Shown here: positions 1 to 12,060 of the stretch, one piece after another
How positions within the stretch are numbered: position 1 is the stretch's first letter
Layout: every line of letters starts with the position of its first letter
Assembly (NCBI GenBank): GCA_013339765.2
Contig: CM023451.1
Span: 155,555,432 to 155,619,431 of the forward strand
Reading direction: 5' to 3'
Length of the DNA stretch: 64,000 bases
Origin: Haemaphysalis longicornis
Taxonomy: Eukaryota; Arthropoda; Arachnida; Ixodida; Ixodidae
Position numbers and translations under genes: made by a program
Notes under the pieces: generated by a model
Told to the model about the DNA's origin: nothing
Seen by the model: only the letters and a program-made list of their open reading frames with translations
Databases searched by the model: none

Positions 1-1597
1 AGGAACGATAATCGTAAGGCAACACCTTTAACTGGCACGCTTGCACAGAAACGTAAACTTTGCGAATCTTCTCAAACTCTTGAAGCCACGTGCTGCCCCC
101 TCTATCACACCCAAAGAGGCGAACCTCGAAAGGCGGACTTTGTCCTTACCCTCGCCATCTCCCGAACTTCGCATAATCGCGAACGGCAGCTCGACTCCGC
201 TTTCCCCATAGGGGCCATGGTTAATATGCAGCTTCCGGTCAGCCTGAAGGAAAGCGGATGGTCGTGTCATTTGAACATGCACATATTCCAAGCGAGTCCG
301 CAAACCCGCACAGAAAGAGAAATAAAAGAGAAATCCAAAAGCAAACCCGTAGCAGAGGCCATTCAAAAAGGTCAGCAACAGCCGACGGCAAGGAACGTGC
401 GAGGGCGAGGGCCCGTTCTTTTTTCCAAGGCCCCCAGGAACGTATCCGGTCGCCCCACGTTGGAATCCGCCGGAGAAGCTGCGTGTGCTTTTCTCTTGCG
501 AGTGTGCGCGGCAAAGGAAAACCGGGCATCGGAGCGGAGGAGGAGGAGGGAAGCAGGGAGATACTCCTGCCTCTTCCTCATCCTCCGTCTAATTAAAGAT
601 GGAGGAATCCTTGCGGCGCGGATAGGAGCAGCATCCCTATACGCGCGTCTTCGCCAACACCCCGAGCGCTGCCCGTCCACCCCTCACGCTCAGTCAAATT
701 AATCAATCAACGATTTAATGGCCCTGACAGAGATAAACGAGCAGCCCCCTCCCGGAAACTTGGAGAGGCAAAACTCTCGGCAGAGGAGCCCGGAGCGCGT
801 ATTATGCCCTTCAGCCCCGTGCGCGCGCGGCGGTAGCGGCCGGCCGGTGGAAAGGAGGCGGGGGAGAGGCCTTTTTGATTAACGACTTTCTAATTAGTGC
901 CTTACCCACGGCCCCAATGAAAGAGTAATTTCGCAGCAGTCCCCAAAAAAGCCTCTCATGCGTCCCGCTGCTGCCGCGTTTGCTCCGAGCGTATCGCGAG
1001 CCAGCACCGTCCACGAGCGATTGTGCGTGCGCGCGCTTGTCGGCTGGGGGGAGAAGCGCCGGAGGACGCGGCGTTCGTTACATTACGATGACGCGTCCTC
1101 AAGTGGACACGGCTCGCTCTCCCACCTCGGGCGACTGGCCGCGGTTTGTTGCTTCCCTCGGCGGGAAATCACCGCAGCTGTTGACCGCAACGACCCGTGG
1201 GAGACCTGCACGCTGTGTCCAACGGTCGGGGGCTGGCGGTCGTAAAAATGCGTGGACACGATTACTGTTGCGATCACTGTTAGAAAAAAAAAAAACACGG
1301 TTGCTAATGGTAAATAAAAGCGGCGCCCTAACTCTGTCTTTTAGCGGAGATTTGTCAAGAAAAGCGGAACTGGCGGAGCTGTTGTGTGGAATGAAAGTGC
1401 ACGCGTAATCATATAATCAGTGCGCGCTCAGCTCTCGTGCCTCCTGCACACTCGCGGTCAAGATGATAGCGGGCTTACACCTTGCAATGATGATGATGAT
1501 GATGGGGGTTCCATGAAAGTTATCTGCTCTACATCTCGTTACTTCCCGTTTCTTGGTATTGGTGGCACGGGTATCTAGTTTGCTATTTTGTTTTCCT
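1..1597. other. GC-rich stretch with no recognised gene
   Basis: Several short open frames lie here on both strands, mostly because the region is GC-rich (about 380-1250), but none resembles a protein family I know or joins neighbours through splice sites. A short GAT repeat is at about 1487-1504. I see nothing else. Confidence 0.5.
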
Positions 1598-2050
1598 TTA
1601 AATAGACCCTGCAACACTTTTTCCAACTTTTTTCTAAATCTTAAATGCTTCCAAAACGTACTCAATAAACGCACTTAGTGCTTAGAATAGGGGCTCGCAA
1701 ACTACCTCAGCCAAAAATTGCTGCTCTATGCCCATCAGAGAAGTTAGAAACTTTCTCAAAAGATTTTTCTCTCTTTCCTGGTCTTGGCGTCCTTCGACTG
1801 TTCGAATAATGTCATTACAGCGGTGTAGCGGCTATTGACGAGCTTTATTTCAGTTGCAGCAATAAATTCATTCGGTAGCCACTTTAAAAAGAAAGCCACA
1901 AAAGCAAAGCAGAAACGGACGCGGATCTGCTCCAACGAGCAAATCACGCAGTGCCGCTCCGTGCTGGCGACAACTGTAGCTTTCACAGTGCTTCCAGACG
2001 TGAAGGAAGGAGTGAAAGTGTTAATCTGAAGAGTTGCAGGGTCCCTTTAA
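1598..2050. mobile_element. Short TTAA-flanked inverted-repeat element (MITE)
   Basis: TTAA at 1598-1601 and 2047-2050 bracket about 450 bases. The ends are inverted repeats: ATAGACCCTGCAACACTTTT on the left, and on the right the complement of AGGGACCCTGCAACTCTT. The same ends occur on the element at 60340-61109, so both belong to one subfamily. No transposase remains. Confidence 0.7.
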
Positions 2051-3007
2051 GCTAGCCTCGCGTGCTTGCTTTTCTCGTCTGCCATTGCTTTCCCGACGTC
2101 AGTCTTATGTCTGCCTGTAAAGCGTGCTCCGCTGTATGGTGGGTCGCGTTGCAACAAAGACAACTTACCGATTAGTGAGTCAGTGCGCATTACGTGCATT
2201 TAAGCCAAAGGAAATAAACAAAAATAAAACAAAGGTGGGTAGTTTTTTCTCAGTACAAAAAGCCGCTACCTGTCGCTGCGGCTCGGGCCCGTGCGATCAG
2301 GTGTTATCGACTTTCAGGCCGCGAGATGGTCAACTCGCGCTCCCACTGCTCCGGGATGTGGAAAAGAGGGGCGCTGGGTGGTACGGGCATTTCCCCACTA
2401 AACGGTATGTGGTGCAGGGAGTAGCTGGAGGGGTATTGGGCGGGAGAGATGTGGTATATCACACGGCTGTTGAAGTAATTTCCGGTTTGGAGTTTGCGCT
2501 AAATGCGGGATTCTTGTGAACGTTTAGAGGTAGGTGAGGTGAATGATAGTGGAGACCAGGGGAGTAGCCAAGAGGGGGGGGGGGGGGGGGGGGACTGTAA
2601 CGGTGTCAGAACACTCCCTGAAACTTTCTTAGCTGTACATTCCCTCATCTGTCCTCTTTTCGTTACGACCTTTTCCCCGTCCTCGCCGTTCACTCTCGCA
2701 TCGGTGTAATATATGTAAAAATTAAAAAAATATATATAAAAAATGAAAATGAAATGATGCTTGCGCACAGGCTATCTTCTTGGGTTTTTTTTTTTTTGCC
2801 GGCTACGTATAACACCCCTCAGAAAAACATTTCTGGCTACGCCATTGGTGGAGGCGGTTGCGCTGGTAGTAGCAAGGAGCGATGTTGCATGGAGAAACGT
2901 GTCGTACGAGAGGGAGCCCAGAAAATGATGTCGTGGGGGTTGGCCACCTCATTCCATAGGATGGAGGTGTTTCCCGTAGTCCCTACGATTTTAATGTAGG
3001 AGAGGAC
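2051..3007. other. Unassigned stretch with a 20-base G run
   Basis: No gene is recognised. A run of 20 G lies at 2574-2593, a likely place for sequencing error. The open frame at 2124-2519 has no recognisable similarity or splice context. Confidence 0.4.
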
Positions 3008-3505
3008 TTGAATTGTTTTGAGAAGCTGGAAAGCTGGGGAGAATATGCTGCCTGCGAGGGAGTTACGTCAGAAGAGTTTCAACTTGGACTGCTTGGTACA
3101 AAACTCAACATTGTTTCATCCCCTTTGTGCCCCTTGTGTAGTGCGACTGGTGACATTGATCACTACATTATTAACTGCTCCAAAATCAACCTTGAGCGGA
3201 ATCATTTTTTTCCGTGATCTCCGGGAGCTAGGACTGCCCCATGCTACATCGGAGGACATTATTTTTTCTAGGGACCACTGGATTTTGCCAAGAGAGGTGT
3301 CTCGACTCCTGCTGGGATTCTTGCAGTCCACAGGACTAAGTGAGCGGTGGTGACATTGTGTGTCTCTGTTATAACAGGACTAAGTGAGGTGTGGTGACTT
3401 TGCGCGTCTCTGATATCGTATTGGGGACGATTAGGCGGAGCAATTGCCGGCAGTAATGCAAGGCTAAGTCCGCCTCATCCAACAATACATACTACTACTA
3501 CTACT
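3008..3505 (+). mobile_element. 3' end of a non-LTR retrotransposon
   Basis: Two overlapping frames, offset by a frameshift near 3207-3217, encode a C-terminal zinc-knuckle-like segment (CPLCSATGDIDHYIINCSK) followed by LRELGLPHATSEDIIF and a stop. Such Cys/His tails after a reverse transcriptase or RNase H domain are common in I/Jockey/R1-type elements. The 3' untranslated part ends in a TAC repeat at about 3489-3507. The copy is 5'-truncated and dead. Confidence 0.6.
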
Positions 3506-3589
3506 ACTTTGAGGGTAACGGGCAGCGCAACACTGCAGGACGAAACGGAGAAGAGACCGTGTTTTTGACTTCTCCGTTTCGTCCCGTTT

Positions 3590-4567
3590 GTTGCGCTGCA
3601 CCTCAGGGTTTATACACCCCCAGATGGATTCCGACACCTTCCCTAAAAAATTCCACAGCCACGAGCACCACGCCCAGGGCGACTACGATGCTTGACGCCA
3701 TGCTTCCGCATGTAGAAGACGACAACCTCAACCCCGACGTCCAAGGATACCTTCAGCGTGCGGAGGAGGCCCGCCAGCTCGCTCGAGTTCGTACAACGGA
3801 CCAGCAGCTGGTGGATGCCGGGCGCTACAACCTCCGACGCCGAGACGCCGAGTACCATCCAGGGGATCGTGTTTGGGTTTGAACTCCTATCCGACGGCGC
3901 GGACTCAGTGAGAAGCTCCTGCGGTGGTATTTCGGACCCTGCCAGATTCTACGACGTGTCGGCCAACTCACCTACGAGGTGATCCCCGATAGTGATTCCG
4001 GAACATCACGACGACGCACGCGGCCCGAAGTCGTCCACGTGGTTCGCTTGAAGCCTTACCATGCAAGATGACGGACTTTGTTGTTGTTTGTTTGCATTGT
4101 CTTTTGTTTTAGCATCGGGTCGATGCACTCTTAGAGGGGGGGTAATGCCGCAAACCACGTATGGGTTTGTTTGTTTATTGTTTGTTCTACTGCCCGGCCA
4201 CGCCCGGCTCTGTTATCTCTGTCCCAAGCGAAGCGCGTCTTTCATTCTTTATTTTTTATGCCGCAAGGGCTATCTCATTCAGATAAGCAGGCTGTTTAAT
4301 CTTAACGTCACTAGCCCAGAATAATCTTTTCTGATCTACAATGTTCTGGATGTAAATCGACGGTTCCAGAAACACTCGCGCCGAAAGATAAAAGCCTGCA
4401 GAGCAGACGTCGCGGCATTCCTTTCGACGATCCTCGCCTGCGCAAGTCAATTTGTTGACCGCTGCTTCGCCGCCTCTGTATTATTTTGAGTTGTTAGGGG
4501 AGCACAAGTTCGCTCCAATAAACTTGTTTTCCTTGAAGACCACTGCGTCGTCTTTGGCCACGTGACA
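3590..4567 (+). mobile_element. 3' end of a Ty3/gypsy-type LTR retrotransposon
   Basis: Codons at about 3670-4065 resemble the C-terminal end of a gypsy integrase: a region with GDRVWV, then KLLRWYFGPCQILRRVG and LTYEV, with RPEVVHVVRLKPY at the end. The GPY/F-like module is recognisable. The frame is interrupted near 3880, where a stop falls in the middle of the domain. A purine-rich tract (AGAGGGGGGG, about 4133-4142) precedes the probable 3' LTR. Everything upstream of the integrase tail is missing. Confidence 0.75.
4146..4567 (+). repeat. Probable 3' LTR of the gypsy-type element
   Basis: It starts with TG right after the polypurine tract and appears to end in CA before an AT/CA/CG simple repeat (4568-4598). 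It contains AATAAA at about 4518-4523. No partner LTR lies in the window, so the exact ends are inferred. Confidence 0.5.
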
Positions 4568-4599
4568 ATATATATACACACACACGCGCGCGCGCGAAT

Positions 4600-5537
4600 T
4601 TTTATCGTCTGGGCAGAGTAGAAGTACAAAAAGGGTAAGGTGATGACTCGTCCTTACCACTCAACCCGTGGAAATATAATATGCCAGAACATCCATGGGT
4701 AACGCAACTGACGCGCATTGATTAGCGTGTTCGCGAGCGAGGCATGTACCTCTGGAAGCCAAGTTGAGCAGGCGACATCGTGTTGGGCAATGGACGAACA
4801 CCGCAGTCACGTGATACCTCGTTTGTTCGCAAAATAGACTTGAGTTAGTGTTTCCCAATCTCGCAATTTAAATGTATTTTGTAACAACTTTGATGTTGTA
4901 TACAAGTTTTCTTGATATTTATTGTTTTATTTAAAAATAAACACCTTACTTGCATCACGTGACTTCCGGAACGCAAGTTATTTCAGACCGGAAATAGCGA
5001 CCAAAATTTTGTGCCTCACACGACGAAATGAGGCCGCGACTGATGCCGCGACTGGCCGTGACGCGCAGCCAGCGTGGTACGCGTGAATTGTTACTGTTGT
5101 TACCTCTCTGTTCTTTTACGGTGATGCGTAAGTGGTTGGTGATACATGTGTTGGTGCTTTTCTCCTTACCTGTACACAACTAGGCGATTATAAGGTCATC
5201 TAGGCTGTTCATTATTAAATGGGGTAGAGTTTTGTACCGTGTGAAAAAGGAGCTACACTTCGGTGGTGCTCCTTCCCAAGCGTACATTTTCTAGCTACCG
5301 CAGCCCAGTTGTTTTGATGGGCGCTAAGCGGCGCGTATAATATGTTTTACAGTGCACTTCTGGCCCACATTATCAGCTTTTTTCCCCGCATGAACAACTC
5401 GATCTGTTTGCCCCTCGTGTTGCCTTTCAGCGAGCGGTTAGAAGCGCTCGCTGGAGCTACCCGCATCGCGCGGGTGGTCTCTGCGGCTGCGTCAGCGCGC
5501 CTCACGCGCCTGCAGTGTGGCTCGCGAGGCGCGTTTT
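4600..5537. other. No recognised feature
   Basis: No recognisable gene. Around 5320-5460 the sequence loosely resembles 42010-42150 (a GGGCGCT...ATGTT block followed by a GAGCGGTTAGAAGCG segment), so this is probably old transposon sequence shared by the two places. Confidence 0.35.
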
Positions 5538-6597
5538 AATGCGTAGCATTCTTTGCCGTGTACCCCCACAGCCAGGACGTCGTGCACAACGCCCTGCATT
5601 TTTACAAAAATGCAGATATTGCCGAAGTTCGACCTATAATGGCGTAAATGGAGATAACTTGTCCGTACGAAATTTTGAAAACTAAAAAATAAGAACGACA
5701 AAAAAATTGCTGATAATGGCGAAACGTACGTGTAACGCCCTGCATTTCCACAATAATGCAGATTTCGCGAAAGCTCCACCTGTAATCGCTATAATGGCGT
5801 AAATGGAGATAACTGGCCGCACGAAATTTTGAAAAGCTAAAAAATAGTACAAAAAAATTACGGGAAATGGCAAAACGCATGGCATTTACATAATAATGCA
5901 GATTTCGCGAAAGTTCCAGCTATATTAGTGGTATTAGCGTAAATGATATAATTTGTAGAAAGGAATTTTGAACACTAACATAATAACAAAATCATAAAAA
6001 TTACTCCCACCTCCCCTCGCGGGAACCCATGGAGGAAAGAATACCTTTTCTTTCCTCCATGCGGGAACCCCTGTGTAGATGCGACGCATAGGTGGTTCCG
6101 TTGTTGTTTCCGTTAGGTTGATTCGCCCATCGCGTGAAACGTGCCGTGAACCCCCCTGCCGCGGCTATGACGCAACGTGGCGCGGCTATGACGCAACACA
6201 ATCCAACACAATCCACTTAAACCCAATCCAAATCCAATCCAATCCAATGCTCCTCGCGAGAGTGTTCGCTATCGGAGAGGAGAGGGGGTGAGCGGCGGAG
6301 AGCGCAGCTCGCGCGGCGAGGAGAATGGGGGAGGGGTGTGGACGGACAACAACGCCGTATGGAGGGACAAGGCGAGTGAATGAGATGCCGTCGCATCTAA
6401 AAAAGGTACGGAAAATGGCGAACTGTGTAACGCCCTGCATTTCCACAATAATGCAGATTCCGCGAAAGTTCCACTTTTAATAGTGGTTATATAGCGTAAA
6501 TGGAGATAATTGGTCGGCCGCGCGGATTTAGAAAAACAAAAAAATTGGCTGGAAAAAACTTATACTCAAGACAAGCGGCATAGGAATGCTACGCATT
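5538..6597. mobile_element. Element A: terminal AATGCGTAGCATTC and about 146-base tandem units
   Basis: The left end reads AATGCGTAGCATTC (5538-5551); the right end reads GAATGCTACGCATT (6584-6597), its inverted match with one change. Inside are tandem copies of a unit of about 146 bases starting AACGCCCTGCATTT (5588 and 5734), a third starting near 5881 and a separated copy from about 6430. Each unit carries its own small palindrome (CTGCATTT...AATGCAG). There is no coding sequence. A shorter inverted relative is at 10903-11257. The structure recalls Helentron-associated non-autonomous elements, but that assignment is inference. Confidence 0.6.
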
Positions 6598-6936
6598 TGT
6601 AGATAATTCTCTGAATTTCTGTTTGTCGCAGAAAACGCCCCCTATGCGATTCACGCTGATGCCCGCGTAGACAATTATGCTATGGTGGCTAATTAAACTC
6701 CGACAAACAGAAACAGTGCGCCAGCTGCATGCTGCAGCCGTGTATGCGCGCCACGTTTTCGTTTGCAGGAACCGCTTCACGTGGTTAACACTTCATTTTT
6801 AAGCGCGAATTTCAATGTGACAAAGTAAATGAGGAGTTTCACCGACTTCGTTGCAACAAGGTTCGTTCAACTGTATTCGCATGTTAGCATTCAAGCAACA
6901 TCCTCTAGATTTTTAGAGCCTGAAGGCTGGCACTGT

Positions 6937-8285
6937 GACGTCATCATCATCATCATCACCAGCCTATCTATGCCCGCTGCAGGGCAAAGGCCTCTCCCAT
7001 TATTCTCCAATTACCCTGGTCCTGTGCTAACTCCAACCAATTTATCCCCGCAAACTTCTTGATCTCATCTGCCCATCTAACTTTCTGCCGCCCCCTGCAA
7101 CGCTTGCCTTCTCTAGGGATCCACTCTGTTACCCTTAATGACCAACGGTTATCTTGCCTTCGCATTACATGCCCTGCCCACGTCCATTTCTTCTTCTTAA
7201 TTTCTACTAATATGTCCTTAACACGCATTTGTTCCCTGACCCACTCCACTCTCCTCTTGTCCCTTAATGTTACACCTATCATCTTCATTCCATTGCGCAC
7301 TGAGTCATCCTCAATTTAAGTTGAACCCTCTTAGTAAGCCTCCAAGTTTCTGCCCCGTAGGTGAGTACTGGTAAGATGCAGCTGTCATGCACTTTCTCCT
7401 TTAAGGGACTATGGTAGGCTGCTATTCATTATCTGAGAATGCCTGCCGAATGCACTCCACCCCAATCTTATCCTTCGAATTATCTCTGCCTCATGGTTGG
7501 GATGCGGGGTCACAACTTGGCCTAAGTATATATATTCGCTTACTACTTCCACGGCTTCGCCACCTATCTCAAACCGCTGTGCTGTCCCGAGGTTATTGAT
7601 CACTACTTTAGTTTTCTGCATATTATTTTCAGGCCCACGGTTGTACTCGGTTTGTCCAGTTCTGAAAGCATGCTTTGCAATTCGTTCCCCGAGTTACTTA
7701 GCAAGGCAACGTCATCAGCAAATCTGAGGTTACTGGGGTATTCTCCATTAACCCTTACTCCCACCTGTTCCCAATCCGATGTTCTGAAGACTTCTTGTAA
7801 ACATGCTGTGAATAACATTGGAGCGATTGTGTCTCCTTGTATGACGCCCTTCCTTATAGGTATTTTACTGCTCTCCTTATGGAGGGTGATGGTAGCTGTG
7901 GACCGATTGTAGATATCCTCTAATATTCTTACATAATGCTCATCTACAACCTGGTTCCGTAATATCTTAATGACTGCTGAGGTTTCGACCGACTCAAATG
8001 CCTTCTCATAATCTATGACGGCTATATATAAAGGTTCAGTATACTCAGCACACTTCTCTATCACCTGATTGACCGTGTGAATATGGTCCATTGTTGAATA
8101 GCCTTTACGAAACCATGCTTGTTCTTTAGGTTGACTGAAATTTAAAGTTGCAGAAATTCTGTTAGCGATTATTTTGGTAAGTACCTTGTAGACTTACAGT
8201 AAGCTGACAGACTGACAGTAAGCTGATCGGCCTGTAATTTTTCAAGTCCTTCATGGGACTTGAATTCAGGGCTATTTAGGCCGAC
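6937..8285 (-). mobile_element. RTE-like non-LTR retrotransposon, 5'-truncated, broken
   Basis: On the minus strand a frame at 8091-7603 encodes reverse transcriptase motifs: AVIDYEKAFESV, IRKGVIQGDTIAPMLF and LRFADDVALLS (the catalytic Asp pair). Downstream frames continue with EYIYLGQVV and the C-terminal WAGHVMRRQDNRWSLRVTEW and GRQKVRWADEI, typical of RTE-type elements. Frameshifts separate the frames. The 3' end carries a run of ATG repeats (about 6940-6958), as RTE tails often do. A second copy of the 3' part is at 14281-14727. Confidence 0.8.
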
Positions 8286-9379
8286 ATAAATGCGTCCGGC
8301 GTAGATGGAAAACCCCTAGCGCACGTGAGCGCGTGCCTCACGGTGACAGCCAGGCGTCGTCCAAGCTTGCGCGTGGGCTTACCCCACATGAAGTGTGATC
8401 TTTTGACCAATTGATTAAATCAAGAGCACACTATTACGTCACGATTAGTTCAAGAAATAGCCGTTGTGCTCCGATACCATCGAACCCCCAAAAACCCCAT
8501 CTTACCCACTCCGCTCTGACGTCAGAACAACTCTGACGTCAAAACTACGTCAGAACACGGCGGCGGAGGCAACGGCCTGTCACCGTGGAGGAGTGCATTT
8601 AGCATGCACTGTGAACTAATGAACAGGCTACCCCCGTAGCTAAAAAGCAAGGCATAGAGCTGGAAATATGTAATGAAAAGTAAACCTAGCTAATACATTC
8701 TAACATTTTATTTTTTCCTAACCGCCCCAAAAATGGAACAACAAGCACTTGAAAACGTCGGTCGCCGAGCGTCGTGAACATTTTCAGCGCGGTAGTAAAC
8801 AAAGTGATATCTATAATGCCCTAAGCTCATTTTTCTTATTGATTCTTAGTTATGTATACGGCAGGTAACAAATTTCGGTCTAATTAATATATGGCACAAA
8901 ACCAGTTTGATAATTATTTGCCAAACATTATGCGGTCTTAGATGCAATTGCTGGCAGTCGGGTACGTATGGGCTGATAGTAAACAAATGCTACTGGAAAA
9001 TGTTATGTAGGTCGTAAGACATTGTGCAATCTTTATAAACGAGATCAAAAGACAGAGGATTTTTCTAAACAAATTTATTTACATCGTAAGCAAAAACACT
9101 TTCAGAGCTATGTTTTGCCAAGCGTTCTTTTCTTTTTTCCGAACGAGCTTTCAAAATCTCGTCATGCATTATTCTACAAAAGTTCTTGAGGAGGATGTTC
9201 GTGCTAGACCACAACAGCTGCTTCAAAACTAGCTGGCTGCGGTGTGTCCATTCTATGTGTCATTATCTGACGTTTTGTAGTTGGTCGGGAGCTCCTCGTT
9301 GAGGTCTGTAACCACTTAACACTGGTTTGATAGCTTCGAGAACACTTCATCTTGTAATAATCACTCCATGATGGCGTAA
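8286..9379. other. Unassigned, with repeated CRE-like palindromes
   Basis: No gene recognised. TGACGTCA palindromes occur at 8517-8524 and 8534-8541, with a partial third copy right after. Part of 8310-8380 resembles the tandem repeats at 20671-20945. Confidence 0.35.
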
Positions 9380-9592
9380 TTATGTGTGACAGCATTTACA
9401 ACAGACATTGACGGGTTCACAAGGCTCCTCGATCCACTGCTCTGATGGGATATAATGCTTTTCTGCAACTGGCAAAGAAATCGCCTTTTTCAGAGTCAAT
9501 ATTTCTCTGCATTCCTCACTCTTCAACGTACGAAATATTACATCTTCGGGTAGGAAGTGCAGCTCGCAGACCTTTAAAGAACGAGTCCTCAT
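9380..9592 (-). pseudogene. THAP-domain fragment, probably from a transposase
   Basis: The minus-strand frame encodes SLKVCELHFLPEDV, matching the Cys-x-x-His-Phe half of a THAP zinc finger, then a short acidic/Cys tail. The first half of the domain is missing upstream. THAP domains occur in P-element and Kolobok transposases, and since TTAA-flanked elements are abundant here, a Kolobok-type source is plausible but not shown. Confidence 0.45.
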
Positions 9593-9599
9593 TTAAATA

Positions 9600-10180
9600 A
9601 ATCTTTTTTTGGATACGTGCCACGTCGACTCCCAATAAATAATGTACGTTCTATGCAGTACAGGGGTGAGACAGCTGCACATATTGCGCAGTTTTAACAC
9701 AAATTTGTTTTCCTGCGCCAGGCTGCTCCAAAAGCTTGAAAACTTGCAAAAATTGCACCAGACTGCTCCAAAACAGTCTCAGCGCCAAGGATTTTAACAC
9801 TCCAGTCAGTTTCAGTGGGGAAAAATGCTTACGGACGGCATAATTTTTCCAGCACCCCAGCAGCCTTTCCTGTATCAATGAGCAGTCAATACGCGAGGAT
9901 TTCTTTTTCTTTTCCGGCGGGCTGATAGTGGGATGAGGATTATATGCAAGGGTGGGTTATATGCACGAAAATACGGTATTACACCTGTGGGTGAGAGCCC
10001 TGTGTTGTAAGTGGGGGTGCAGACAAAGATGGGCAGCCAGCATGCTGACTAAACGTCATCGTGAAGAAGCTGCAAGTTTGGAATTGCTGAAACTCGGTAA
10101 AACCTAGCTGGGTATTAATGCTATAGGATTAAGATGCATGTAATAACCCTATGCCACGCATTGGTGTAGCCATGGGCTTT
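9600..10180. other. Transposon-derived stretch with one pogo-like end
   Basis: ACGAAAATACGG followed by TA at 9977-9978 resembles the right end of the pogo/Tigger-like elements found elsewhere in the window. No matching left end was found. The preceding segment (9700-9880), with CTGCTCCAAAA units, loosely resembles 25560-25620. Confidence 0.35.
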
Positions 10181-10189
10181 GTCTTCGCT

Positions 10190-10790
10190 TCCTCTGATCA
10201 AAGTGACTACAACTGTACTGAACGTGAAAGATCACTTGGACAGCAAGAGATACCCCGGTGTTGTCTACAAGATACCATGCGCAGACTGTAGCTGCAGTTA
10301 CATCGGCGAAAACTGGCAACTTCATCAGGAGATTAAATGAACACCAAAGGGACGTGGGCAGCAACAACAAAGCATCGAACGCCCTGGCCGAGTACGCCAA
10401 TAATCACGGTCATTCCATCGATTAAGGATAACGCCGCTATAATAGCCAACGAAAAGAATTCAACCACGAGACTACTTTTAGAATCCGTGTTTATTCAGAT
10501 GACCGAGGGCACTATCAACAGGACAGATGGCAATCTGCCGGCAAGCTACACCCGTTCATTACGTCACATTTTAGAATAAGAAGCGACTTACGGCTCTTGC
10601 CTGCTTAGTGTGATCAAGGAACCCCGTACGGGTTCAGAAATGTCTGTGTTTTCACCTTAACTCGGTCAGTGACCGCATCTTGGTCCTCATGACTACAACT
10701 GAACTTGAGCTCAACTGAACATTCAGGACCATCGGCAGTAAGGGAGGGTGTGATCTGTTCCGATAGTCACTCAAAAGAGATGGCAGAGTG
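10190..10790 (+). mobile_element. Penelope-like element 3' end with broken GIY-YIG endonuclease
   Basis: The plus strand encodes YPGVVYKIPCADCSCSYIGE, the start of a Penelope-type GIY-YIG domain with its Cys pair. A one-base frameshift near 10311 then moves the rest (RRLNEHQRDV, NALAEYANNHGHSI, LLESVFIQ) to another frame, and a second shift follows near 10420. The domain normally ends the Penelope protein after its reverse transcriptase, which is absent here. The trailing 200 bases are probably the 3' untranslated part. Confidence 0.75.
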
Positions 10791-10902
10791 TACCCACTGC
10801 ATATAAAATGGTTTGTAGCATTTGCCACAAATTCATCTTGGTTACCCGTACATTACTGTAGTACTACTGCCGTTTGTTGCTAGCCTCACCGCAGCAAAAA
10901 CT

Positions 10903-11257
10903 AATGCGTAGCATTCTTAAGCCGCTTGTCTTGAGTGCGAGTTTCTTCCAGCCAAATTTTTTGTTTTTTTTTCTAAATCCTGTCCAACCAATTATCTCGT
11001 TTACGATATTATAACAATTACAGGTGGAACTTTCAAGAAATCTGCATTATTGTGGAAATGCAGGCCGTTACACGTTTCGCCATTTTCCGTATTTTTATAT
11101 TTTTTAGTTTTTCAAAATTTCGTGCGAACAGTCATCTCCTATTTATGCCATTATGGCGATTACAGGTGGAAATTCTGTGATATCTGAATTTTTGTGGAAA
11201 TGCAGGGCGTTACGCGGTCCGGGCTGGGGGGGCACTCGGCAAAGAATGATACGCATT
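10903..11257. mobile_element. Element B: short inverted relative of element A
   Basis: Bounded by AATGCGTAGCATTC (10903) and a diverged GAATGATACGCATT (to 11257). Inside are two units of the same repeat as element A, in opposite orientation (GGAAATGCAGG... copies near 11057 and 11197). The arm after the left end (AAGCCGCTTGTCTTGAGT) is the complement of the segment just inside the right end of element A, so the two share both ends. Confidence 0.6.
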
Positions 11258-12060
11258 AATAGTGTGAATTTTTATTTGAAACACGAGTTCCAGCTGGAAG
11301 GCCAGGCAACTACCATTGGTCCAATTGCGCAGATTTGACTAGCTTTACAAGTTCAGCAGGGGGGCAGCTGGTAAATTGCCAAGCTTTCTTTCCTTCCTCA
11401 TTCTTCCCTCTGCGTTTGAAGTTTGTGCTAAAATTGGAATGAGTGTTATCCCCTCAAGCAATCTTTCGACCAGAGTGAAGAGCATGTTGTCTTTTATTTC
11501 AGTAAAATTCGGTTAATTTAACATTCTAGATGCAAGCTAAGAAAAACAAGACTGTGAGGAAGTATTGCAAGCAAGACTGAAAACTGCGCTCGCACCAATT
11601 TTTGAACTTTTCACATAATCCCTCCATGCAGCTGTGCCAAAAACACAATATTAAAGACAATGCAACTTATGGTATTTAAATCTACAGCAGTATAAAAATA
11701 TGCATGCACTTTCTTTCTGTAATAACAAAGTTCCCTTCACACTCCGAAACTTTGCCATCAGTGCAAAGACTCTGTGCCTTTTACGTAAAATTGCAGGCAG
11801 TTTCTTTTTTTTTTAAACAGATAGCAGCTGCAATGTGCCAGACAAATTCCCGGGAAACGCAGTCTCTGCCTCTAAATAATGCATTTTTGTACTGCGTCCC
11901 TTTGCTTAAATTGATTGCATAAAATGACAGTTTTGCTAAAAAAACAATCTGAAAATACCTTGACAGCAACAAGTTACTTTTTCAGCATTTTACGGTAGTA
12001 GTTGGCACGTCTGCTTTCACAGGAAATGGACCGAACACGACATGGCAAAGGCTCGTGTAC
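11258..12060. other. No recognised feature
   Basis: AT-rich sequence with short open frames only. I see no gene or structured repeat. Confidence 0.4.

Noticed and set aside
1..700. Overlapping open frames of 96-161 codons at the left edge
   Set aside because: Open on both strands at once, as expected from base composition; no recognisable protein.
3008..4567. One combined LTR element including the Cys-rich frame at 3008-3353
   Set aside because: The first part ends with a TAC-repeat tail typical of a non-LTR element, and the integrase-like part begins after it, so they are treated as two separate remnants.
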